Assembly: GCA_963735175.1 (NCBI GenBank)
Contig: CAVTJX010000019.1
Location: forward strand, 1-64,000
Direction: 5' to 3'
DNA: 64,000 bases
Source: CAVTJX01 sp963735175
GTDB lineage: Bacteria > Electryoneota > RPQS01
Positions 58,047-64,000 of this stretch are shown here, in pieces (position 1 is the stretch's first letter; every line of letters begins with the position of its first letter). The notes below the pieces were generated by a model. That model ran no database searches, had not been told where the DNA came from, and worked only from the letters and a program-made list of their open reading frames with translations. The position numbers and the translations under genes are program-made.

Positions 58047-58577
58047 TCACGTGGAGCCTCGCGGGACGCCATAGCTGAAGCCCGATGAGCCTCCGCTGCC
58101 TCGTCCGCTCCGGCGAGAACCAAGATAATAATAACTATTCCCGGAATACGCGGCAAAACCGTAGCGGGCATACTCGCGAAAAGCCTCGTTGCGGGGCGGG
58201 TCGGCGGCATAGTTCAGACCGCTGAGTCCGACCGGCAAAGCGTTGGCGTCGATCGCCAGCGGCCAGATCGCATGATAGCGAATCGTTCCCACCGAGCGGC
58301 CCAGAAACTCGAACTGGCGAAATCCGTATTTCTTCAAAGCGATGGTGTCTTTATGACACGCTACGTAAATGTCGCCCGACGCGAAGAGCCTACCGTCGAT
58401 TTCCTCGGTGATCACGTTTTCCGGCGGCGGCATCAAGCCGCGATGCGCGGTCGGCGCCTCGGGCGGCGGCGGTTGCAATTCAAGCGCGATCGGGCTCACC
58501 GCCCACAGGCAAACGGGGAGAACACCACCGATCATCACGATCAGGAGCAGCAGCAACCGCCGGAAAATCGCCTTCAT
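58047..58577 (-). CDS. Secreted protein related to the 57127 gene product
   Basis: ATG 58577: signal MKAIFRRLLLLLIVMIGGVLPVCLWA. Shared block with the downstream paralogue: GRLFASGDIYVACHKDTIALKKYGFRQFEFLGRSVGTIRYHAIWPL, corresponding to KRYIEGEFYLDSAADTMALKQAG. The C-terminus is again Tyr/Gly/Ser-rich (SGNSYYYLGSRRSGRGSGG). The stop at 58047 may be premature: another frame continues to YDAAYGLGH near 57943, so a shift near 58050 is possible. Function unknown. Confidence 0.55.
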   Translation of the reverse strand: MKAIFRRLLLLLIVMIGGVLPVCLWAVSPIALELQPPPPEAPTAHRGLMPPPENVITEEIDGRLFASGDIYVACHKDTIALKKYGFRQFEFLGRSVGTIRYHAIWPLAIDANALPVGLSGLNYAADPPRNEAFREYARYGFAAYSGNSYYYLGSRRSGRGSGGSSGFSYGVPRGST

Positions 58578-58620
58578 GCCGCCTCCGCAGGTACGATGCG
58601 ACCGGTTCGCCGGTCCGCGA

Positions 58621-59331
58621 TCAGGTAGTGAAACCGTAATCCGCCGCGTTCAGATGATTGTCGAGAATATAGCGTTTCAGATCCATCCGGGCGAGCGAGA
58701 CCGCCATCGCGATCACCAGCGCGTCGTCAATCAATCCCGCGCCCGGAATGAAATCCGGCAACAGGTCGATGGGGCTGATGAAATACAGCAGCGCCGCCGT
58801 CACCGCCGAGATCGTGGCCCACGGCGCTTTGAACCGGCCCGCCACCGCGTCCTTCAGCATCGCGTAGAGCAGCTTCGCCTGGCGCGCCAGGAGCTGCACG
58901 CTGTGCTTGCCGGACTTGGCGAGGGACTTCAACTTGTCGCCGGTCTTTTCAAGCGCATAGCGCACGTCCTGCTCGTTGATGCGCTGCCGCGCCTGATGGA
59001 AATTTTTCTCCACGCGTCCGGCGATGCTGTTGAAGGCCGAGTAGGTCTGCTTGGTGACGTCTTCCCACAGCGCGCCGAGGGCGCGTTTGGCCTCGCTGTA
59101 ATCCCGCGCGGTTTTGCCGGGCGGTACCGCCGCGGGTCGATGGCCGTTGGATGTCGCCCGCACTCGCGGCGCGCGGGTGGGCGCGGTTTTCGCCGCGGCT
59201 TTCCGGACCGTCGTCGTGCCGCTCCCACTCGTGGACTTTTTCGCCGCCGCCTTTTTCGGTGCGGTTTTGCGAGCCCTGGTGCTGTGCGGTTCGTCGTCGG
59301 CGCTCGGCGTGACGCGTTTTTTTGTTGGCAT
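58621..59331 (-). CDS. YkvA/DUF1232 membrane protein with histone-H1-like N-terminus
   Basis: ATG 59331, intact, 236 residues. The N-terminal 75 residues are Lys/Ala/Thr/Arg-rich with repeats such as APKKAAAKKSTSG and VRKAAAKTAPTRAPR, like histone H1-type tails. A helical middle follows (ALWEDVTKQTYSAFNSIAGRVEKNFHQARQ), then the DUF1232 core: FKAPWATISAVTAALLYFISPIDLLPDFIPGAGLIDDALVIAMA. The 'sPiDllPdfip.iG.iDDa' motif is diagnostic. The domain's function is not established. The basic tail could bind nucleic acid or polyphosphate. Confidence 0.8.
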   Translation of the reverse strand: MPTKKRVTPSADDEPHSTRARKTAPKKAAAKKSTSGSGTTTVRKAAAKTAPTRAPRVRATSNGHRPAAVPPGKTARDYSEAKRALGALWEDVTKQTYSAFNSIAGRVEKNFHQARQRINEQDVRYALEKTGDKLKSLAKSGKHSVQLLARQAKLLYAMLKDAVAGRFKAPWATISAVTAALLYFISPIDLLPDFIPGAGLIDDALVIAMAVSLARMDLKRYILDNHLNAADYGFTT

Positions 59332-59401
59332 GATCCAACCTCCTCATCATTACGTTTAAATCTACAACCCGATGCGATAACAGGCAAAATAGGTTCTTCC
59401 T

Positions 59402-59440
59402 GCGTTTCCGTCTCCCCCGCTTACGGAGAGACGGAAACGC
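59402..59440. terminator. Long hairpin after gap
   Basis: GCGTTTCCGTCTC and GAGACGGAAACGC form a perfect 13-bp stem with a 13-base loop, 40 bases after the gap stop on the minus strand. Confidence 0.7.
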
Positions 59441-59479
59441 AGTGATAAGCAGGTGGTTCGCGTTCGACGAATGCGTCGG

Positions 59480-60490
59480 CTAAGCGCCCGCGCCCATGCG
59501 CGTGAGCAGGTCGACGCAACGGCAGGAATAGCCCCACTCGTTGTCGTACCAGCCGAAGACTTTCAGCATGCGCGGACCAAGCACCATCGTGCACTTCGAG
59601 TCGAAAACGCAGGAGTGCGGATTGCCCACGATGTCCGTGGAAACGATCTCGTCTTCCGTGTATTCCAGGACGCCCTTCATCGGTCCGTCAGCGGCTTTCT
59701 TGAAGGCGGCATTGATGGCTTCCACGGTAACGTCCTTCTGGGTGATCACCACGAGATCGGTGATCGAGCCGTCGATCACCGGTACGCGCAGCGCGCTGCC
59801 GTCGATCTTGCCTTTCAGCTCCTTCATGATCTTGCCCACCGTGCGCGCCGCGCCGGTGGTCGTGGGGATAATGCTGTGGGCAGCCGTGCGCGCGCGGCGT
59901 AGATCGGAGTGCGGCGCGTCCAGCACGACTTGATCGTTGGTGAAGGCGTGAACCGTGGTCATAAAGGCGTATTCGATGCCGAAAGTCTCGTGCAGAATCT
60001 TCGCCATCGGCGCCACGCAGTTGGTGGTGCAGGACGCGTTGGAAACGAGTTTGTGCTCGGGCTTCAAGTCCTGATCGTTGACGCCGCAGACGACGGTGGC
60101 GTCGATCTCGTCCTTCGACGGCACGGTGAGCAACACCTTTTTCGCGCCCGCGTCAATATGCTGCTGGATCCCCTTACGGTCGCGAAAGGCCTTCGCCCCG
60201 GTGGATTCCACCACGATATCGACATTCAATTCGCGCCACGGCAGCTTGGTGGGATCTTTTTCGGCGAGTACCTTGATGAACTTTCCGCCCACTTTGAAGC
60301 CGCCTTCAACCATCTCCACCGTACTGGGAAAGTGGCCGTGGGTGGAGTCGTACTTCAAGAGGTGCGCCAGCGTCTTGGCGTCGGTGATGTCGTTGACCGC
60401 GACGAATTCGAAACGCGGGTCCTTGTGGGCCGCGCGGTAAACCAGCCGCCCGATGCGGCCAAAACCGTTGATGGCGATGCGAATGGCCAT
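59480..60490 (-). CDS. gap: Glyceraldehyde-3-phosphate dehydrogenase, type I
   Basis: Oxidises and phosphorylates glyceraldehyde 3-phosphate with NAD. Intact, 336 residues from ATG 60490. N-terminal IRIAINGFGRIGRLVYRAA, active site LVSNASCTTNCVAPMAKI with the catalytic Cys, phosphate-binding HSIIPTTTGAARTVGKI, ALRVPVIDGSITDLVV, and C-terminal GWYDNEWGYSCRCVDLL. No isoform-specific insertion is visible. It is separated from pgk by about 3 kb of unrelated genes on the same strand. Confidence 0.95.
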   Translation of the reverse strand: MAIRIAINGFGRIGRLVYRAAHKDPRFEFVAVNDITDAKTLAHLLKYDSTHGHFPSTVEMVEGGFKVGGKFIKVLAEKDPTKLPWRELNVDIVVESTGAKAFRDRKGIQQHIDAGAKKVLLTVPSKDEIDATVVCGVNDQDLKPEHKLVSNASCTTNCVAPMAKILHETFGIEYAFMTTVHAFTNDQVVLDAPHSDLRRARTAAHSIIPTTTGAARTVGKIMKELKGKIDGSALRVPVIDGSITDLVVITQKDVTVEAINAAFKKAADGPMKGVLEYTEDEIVSTDIVGNPHSCVFDSKCTMVLGPRMLKVFGWYDNEWGYSCRCVDLLTRMGAGA

Positions 60491-60575
60491 GATCGTATCA
60501 ATCTCCCGTTAGAATTCATGCGCGGGAATCCGCTCCGCGCGGGTGTGATATTCGTGGCTCGCGACGCGCGGCCGC

Positions 60576-61097
60576 TTACTTGCCGCCGATTCCCTTGCGG
60601 CCGTTGGCCTTGCCTTCGTCGTCGTCGTCCTCATCCGCGTCGCTTTCCCCGGCCTCATCCGCTTCTTCATCATCGTCGTCGTCGTCATCCTCATCCGCTT
60701 CGTCGTCGAGGCTGAGTTCGGAATGGAACAGGCCGACTTCGCCGCTTTCGGTGCGGTAGATATACCAGAAGTCCTCGTCGTCATCCGCGTCGGGCTTGAG
60801 CAGCAGCACGCCGCCCTCAAACTCGCCGGCATAGTCTTCTTCCAGTTCACGAAAGCGCGCGAAGTAATATTCGACGCCCTCTTCGAGCGGCACAGGTTTC
60901 TCCAGCAGGCAGAAGCGAAAGACCTCGTCAGTCTCATCGCGCGCGACGTCCGTGCAGTAAAAGGGATAGTCAGGATCTTCCACGCGGCTGACGTCGATCT
61001 CGATGTCGCTGTCCTGCAATTCGTCGAAACCGAACACAGTTCCCGCGTAACGAATAAATGCGGTGAGTTTGTCTTTGGCGGACACGGTGACGCTCAT
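60576..61097 (-). CDS. Acidic protein of unknown function
   Basis: ATG 61097, intact, 173 residues. The N-terminal 110 residues look folded (TAFIRYAGTVFGFDELQ, FYCTDVARDETDEVFRFCLLEKPVP, YFARFRELEEDYAGEF, WYIYRTESGEVGLFHSEL). Then a run of Asp and Glu (DEADEDDDDDDDEEADEAGE), then GKANGRKGIGGK. The acidic tail length may vary among strains by repeat slippage in GAC/GAT codons. No family recognised. Confidence 0.65.
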   Translation of the reverse strand: MSVTVSAKDKLTAFIRYAGTVFGFDELQDSDIEIDVSRVEDPDYPFYCTDVARDETDEVFRFCLLEKPVPLEEGVEYYFARFRELEEDYAGEFEGGVLLLKPDADDDEDFWYIYRTESGEVGLFHSELSLDDEADEDDDDDDDEEADEAGESDADEDDDDEGKANGRKGIGGK

Positions 61098-61139
61098 GGG
61101 TAGTGGGGGAGGAGTTAAATTCGAAGTTCAAGTCAGATA

Positions 61140-61264
61140 TCAGCCTACCAGCCAACCCGCTCCCGCGGGTTGGATTCGGCAACGGAAGGACGATTGCGGT
61201 GTAAATCCAGCCTACTAGCCAACCCGCTCCTGCGGGTTGGATTGGCAACGGAAGGACGATCGCG
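61140..61264 (+). repeat. Two direct copies of a palindrome-bearing 57-60 base unit
   Basis: Unit 1 at 61140-61198 and unit 2 at 61207-61264 share CAGCCTAC-AGCCAACCCGCTC-CGCGGGTTGGATT-GGCAACGGAAGGACGAT. Each has a CCAACCCGC/GCGGGTTGG hairpin. They lie between the acidic protein and a small membrane protein on the minus strand. Confidence 0.8.
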
Positions 61265-61294
61265 GGAATCGCATTGCGTGCGGGAAGCAAAATT

Positions 61295-61495
61295 TCAGCG
61301 GAAGATGGACCAGAGCCGCAGTCCAGCCCAAAGCAGCAGGCCCGCCGTCAGCACCCAGCCGACAATTCGGGCGATGTTGCGCGACTTCTCCGTGCGCAAC
61401 ATCGTGTCGAACATTTCAATGGGCGGCCAGCCGTACTCGTAGATGATCATCAGCATCAGCGCGGCAGCCGCGGGAATAATCAGGTATCCGCCCAT
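61295..61495 (-). CDS. Small two-helix membrane protein, unknown
   Basis: ATG 61495 (MGGYL), 66 residues; an earlier in-frame ATG at 61522 adds nine polar residues. Helix 1: YLIIPAAAALMLMIIYEYGW; helix 2: IARIVGWVLTAGLLLWAGLRLW, with a short positively charged loop (LRTEKSRN) between them. No family recognised. It is upstream of pfkA on the same strand by 166 bases. Confidence 0.5.
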   Translation of the reverse strand: MGGYLIIPAAAALMLMIIYEYGWPPIEMFDTMLRTEKSRNIARIVGWVLTAGLLLWAGLRLWSIFR

Positions 61496-61660
61496 GTTGG
61501 CCTCGTTTTTACGCTCATCCAATCGCCGTCGCGGGCTTTAAGCCCGCGATGATTCCTTGACACGTGGCGGCCTTGAAGGCCACCACGGCGATAGAACTAT
61601 CCAGCAAGCGAAGCGCGGTAATCCATCGGCGTCAGCGCCGCGGATCGAACATCATGTTCG

Positions 61661-62683
61661 TCATCCGAAAAACACTTCGGCGACCTTGAAGAGATTGTCG
61701 TCGGCGGGTTTGGTCTGGCCGATGCCGTCGGCGATGGGGACGGCGATAAGTTGTTCGCCGCGCAGGGCGATGAAGTGATCGAACTTGCCTTCGGCGGCGG
61801 CGTCCACGGCGGACACGCCGAAGCGCGTGGCGAGAATGCGGTCGTAGGCAACCGGCGAGCCGCCGCGCTGCACATAGCCGAGCACGGTAACGCGCGATTC
61901 GATGCCGGTGCGCTTTTCAATTTCAGCCGCCAGTTCGTAGCCGATGCCGCCCAGCCGGGGCCGGCCGAAGGCGTCAAGTTCGCCCAGCGTGACGGCGTTA
62001 CCGTCTTCGGGATGCGCGCCCTCGGCCACCACCACGATGGAGAACGACTTGCGCAGATGGCGGTCGTGAAGCTGTTTGCACACGCCTTCGTAGCTGAACG
62101 GCCGCTCGGGAATCAGGATCAGGTCCGCGCCACCGGCAAGACCCGCGCAGAGCGCGATCCAGCCGGAGTTGCGGCCCATCGTTTCCAGAATCATGATGCG
62201 GTGATGCGACTCGGCCGTGGAATGCAGCCGGTCGATGGCATCCGTCACGATCTGCACCGCCGTCTGAAAACCGAAGGTGACGTCGGTCGCGGCGATATCG
62301 TTGTCGATCGTCTTCGGCACGCCGATGACTTTCACCCCGAGCCGCGCCATTTCGTGGGACGCGCGCAGCGTGCCGTCACCGCCCACGCAGACCACCGCCC
62401 CGATATGATGCAGGACCAGATTCTCCAGAATGCGCGCGGTTGTCTCCCCATCCTGCAGGGGATTGAACCGGCTCGTCCCCAGAATCGTTCCGCCGCGATA
62501 GAGGATCCCCGATACCGACATCGCGGGCAGGGGAATGAATTCCCCCGTGGCCGCGCCCTTCCAGCCGCCCTTGATGCCGACGCACTCCCAGCCGTAGCGC
62601 TGGGTGGCGGTGCGGACGACGGCGCGAATCACTGCGTTCAGGCCGGGACAGTCCCCGCCGCTGGTCAAAATGGCAAGTCGCAT
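61661..62683 (-). CDS. pfkA: ATP-dependent 6-phosphofructokinase
   Basis: Phosphorylates fructose 6-phosphate. Intact, about 340 residues from ATG 62683 (the longer frame from 62743 has no signal or ribosome site). LAILTSGGDCPGLNAVIRAVV, GGTILGTSRFNP, VVCVGGDGTLRASHEMA, VIGVPKTIDNDIAATDVTFGF with the catalytic Asp, METMGRNSGWIAL-type binding block and VLGYVQRGGSP. The GGDG (Gly rather than Asp after GGD) indicates ATP rather than pyrophosphate as donor, while Lys in PKTIDND places it in the group sometimes called group III or mixed. No allosteric partner is visible. Confidence 0.92.
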   Translation of the reverse strand: MRLAILTSGGDCPGLNAVIRAVVRTATQRYGWECVGIKGGWKGAATGEFIPLPAMSVSGILYRGGTILGTSRFNPLQDGETTARILENLVLHHIGAVVCVGGDGTLRASHEMARLGVKVIGVPKTIDNDIAATDVTFGFQTAVQIVTDAIDRLHSTAESHHRIMILETMGRNSGWIALCAGLAGGADLILIPERPFSYEGVCKQLHDRHLRKSFSIVVVAEGAHPEDGNAVTLGELDAFGRPRLGGIGYELAAEIEKRTGIESRVTVLGYVQRGGSPVAYDRILATRFGVSAVDAAAEGKFDHFIALRGEQLIAVPIADGIGQTKPADDNLFKVAEVFFG

Positions 62684-63060
62684 GAATTTTGATTCAATCT
62701 CATAGTAAAAGTGAAATGTAGCACTTCGCCCGTGGAAAGTCAAGGCAAAGGGATAGATGCCGTCTACTTCACCTTATCGGCAGAAGTACGTTAAGGATGA
62801 ACGGTTGACACTGTCGCAAGCCCGGTCTCATGTGCCGTATTTTAGACTCTGCCAAAATGAACGAATCCCATCGGTTGAAATGGCAGGGATAGTCAGCAGG
62901 AATGGCACACTTCAGAAATCTCGGAAGTAGAATGTGTCGTTATAAGTCTTTAATCTATTATTATTTTAAGATTTATGCAGATCGGCACGACCGTTGCAAA
63001 TCTGTTGGCTGTACACGTAATGTAATCCCATTTACATACACCAACCCAAGGAGATGAACC
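62684..63060. other. Intergenic with no gene
   Basis: About 375 bases between divergent pfkA and hsp20. AT-rich patches at 62690-62715 and 62940-62975 are candidate promoter areas; no convincing -35/-10 pair or CIRCE-type inverted repeat was seen. Confidence 0.45.
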
Positions 63061-63507
63061 ATGGCAATTACCCGCTGCCAACCGATGCGAACCACTATGC
63101 ACCCTGTCTGGATGGAAAACTGGAGTCCCCTCAGCCGCCTGATGGACGATTTCTTCGCCGGGAACCGCCAGGGCAACGTGATGGTCTGGGGTCCCAATGT
63201 GGACGTGCTGGAGACCACGGAAGGCTTCGAAATCCATGCCGAATTGCCGGGTGTCCGGCAGGAAGACGTGAAAATCACGCTCGACAACAACGTCCTCACG
63301 CTGTCTGGCGAGAAACAGCAGGAACTCAAGGAAGAAAAGGAGAACCTGCTCCGCGTGGAGCGCAACTATGGCCGCTTCGAACGCAGCTTCAGCCTGCCCG
63401 ACACCATCAAGGCCGACGGCGTCCGCGCCCACTTCGAAAACGGCGTCCTCCGCATCCTCCTCCCCAAAGCCGAGGAAGCCAAGTCCCGCCGGATCCAGCT
63501 AAGTTAG
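63061..63507 (+). CDS. Small heat-shock protein Hsp20
   Basis: Intact, 148 residues; ATG 63061 follows AAGGAG. The N-terminal arm (NWSPLSRLMDDFFAGN) precedes an alpha-crystallin domain: WGPNVDVLETTEGFEIHAELPGVRQEDVKITLDNNVLTLSGEK, LLRVERNYGRFERSFSLPD, and the C-terminal GVLRILLPKAEEAKSRRIQL with an I-x-L-like anchor. It binds unfolding proteins as an ATP-independent holdase. Monocistronic, followed by a strong terminator at 63698. Confidence 0.95.
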   Translation: MAITRCQPMRTTMHPVWMENWSPLSRLMDDFFAGNRQGNVMVWGPNVDVLETTEGFEIHAELPGVRQEDVKITLDNNVLTLSGEKQQELKEEKENLLRVERNYGRFERSFSLPDTIKADGVRAHFENGVLRILLPKAEEAKSRRIQLS

Positions 63508-63697
63508 CTGGACCACGAGGCGCTGGCGCCGTTGATTGCCGCGCTTCGCGCAAGCTGAATTTATTTCAAGTTGCCATCCCCGGCCCGTCTTCGGTGCCGG
63601 GGACCCCATTTGCTTTGGCCGCCTCACTATAGTGCGAACCAAAAAATCTGAACATCGGCCCGCGGGCTACCCTCCTCCGCGCACCGACAAACGATGA

Positions 63698-63731
63698 ACG
63701 GGCGACCCATTGCGGTCGCCCGTTTGTTTTT
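63698..63731 (+). terminator. Intrinsic terminator downstream of hsp20
   Basis: ACGGGCGACC and GGTCGCCCGT form a perfect 10-bp stem with a 6-base loop followed by TTGTTTTT. Confidence 0.85.
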
Positions 63732-63780
63732 GCCCGCTAGGCTCTGGAATGCAGTGCCGCACGGCAGTGCGCTCTTCTAC

Positions 63781-63809
63781 TTGAATTATGTAGTCCTATT
63801 GCCTATATT
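63781..63809 (+). promoter_or_regulatory. Sigma-70-like promoter of a long-leader gene
   Basis: TTGAAT, a 17-base spacer and TATATT. The predicted transcript starts near 63816, about 180 bases before the next start codon. Confidence 0.6.
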
Positions 63810-63815
63810 GGCGTT

Positions 63816-63995
63816 GTCGGTAAGTCCGCTCGTTTCCCCGCAGTTAGAACCACCGTTCCAGTAAATCTCAACATGCCGGAGGTCCCCCCAATTCTTCGCT
63901 AAAGAAGCCATGTAACAGACTGCCAACTCCAAGGCAGACCCCGTTTCAGGTCTCTCCCGACGTGGAGAGCGAGCAATTGACCCGGAGGATTGAAG
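63816..63995 (+). promoter_or_regulatory. Long structured 5' leader, class unknown
   Basis: Carries hairpins AGACC..GGTCT (about 63936-63954) and CTCTCCCGACGTGGAGAG (about 63953-63970), and CCGGAGG (63982-63988) at normal distance from a TTG at 63996 that probably opens the next gene, cut by the window edge. No riboswitch consensus was recognised. Confidence 0.4.
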
Positions 63996-64000
63996 TTGAA

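Overview
The window looks like a chromosomal segment of an uncultured, GC-rich bacterium of the Fibrobacterota-Chlorobiota-Bacteroidota (FCB) superphylum or a nearby candidate phylum (Zixibacteria-, KSB1- or Latescibacteria-like). This rests on gene content only. There are at least five exported proteins ending in the 'YPNPFNP ... sG.YF.rl ... K.vLLk' C-terminal sorting module of type IX secretion (T9SS), two PorV/PorQ-type outer-membrane proteins, a short RpoD beginning with the SLEKYLQEIG motif typical of this group, and several OmpA, beta-barrel and lipoprotein genes. About two dozen genes are broken by single-base frameshifts while both sides still read as the same family. The likeliest explanation is a metagenome assembly with many indel errors, although some breaks may be real. 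Gene ends are therefore given for the reconstructed gene, with approximate shift positions.

Layout. 0-8.3 kb: tail of a Ppx/GppA protein, two lipoproteins, then an export block (Asp-box propeller protein, two PorV/PorQ barrels, YCF48-type propeller with T9SS signal). 8.6-8.8 kb: a compact promoter-hairpins-terminator unit that looks like an unassigned small structured RNA. 8.8-15 kb: DinB/ClbS-like protein, patatin-BamA fusion (type Vd autotransporter-like), two-domain GT2 glycosyltransferase, Cu/Zn-type permease fused to an HMA domain. 15.3-23.7 kb: pyrF and pyrE, a secreted LVIVD-like propeller, two zinc-ribbon RDD membrane proteins, WalJ-like metallo-beta-lactamase fold enzyme, lipoprotein cyclophilin, stand-alone receiver, OmpA protein with thrombospondin-3 repeats. 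23.8-31.8 kb: a second YCF48-type T9SS protein, a gene split by G-rich repeats, a subtilase with beta-helix and T9SS tail, and a decayed T9SS protein in visibly AT-richer DNA. 32-40.8 kb: Mpv17-like membrane protein, HNH protein with an in-frame amber codon, OPA-type MFS transporter, outer-membrane barrel, zinc alcohol dehydrogenase, and a flavin disulfide-reductase homologue whose two redox cysteines are serines.

41-48 kb is a surface-polysaccharide locus: GT4 glycosyltransferase, Wzx-like flippase, a true asnB that is split, two Cys1-less AsnB-like paralogues, and a hisC-like tail. Its organisation shows an abrupt rearrangement or misassembly. 48-51.4 kb holds three tandem paralogous lipoproteins. 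51.6-62.7 kb is a housekeeping block read on the minus strand: rpoD, tRNA-Leu(GAG), secG, tpiA, pgk, gap, pfkA. It is interrupted by a dinD-like gene and an ORF6N gene and by small secreted or membrane proteins. 63 kb carries hsp20 and a promoter with a long leader whose gene starts at the window edge.

Running through everything are dispersed short palindromic repeats of at least four families, some inside coding sequence. No CRISPR array, rRNA, transposase or integrase was seen.
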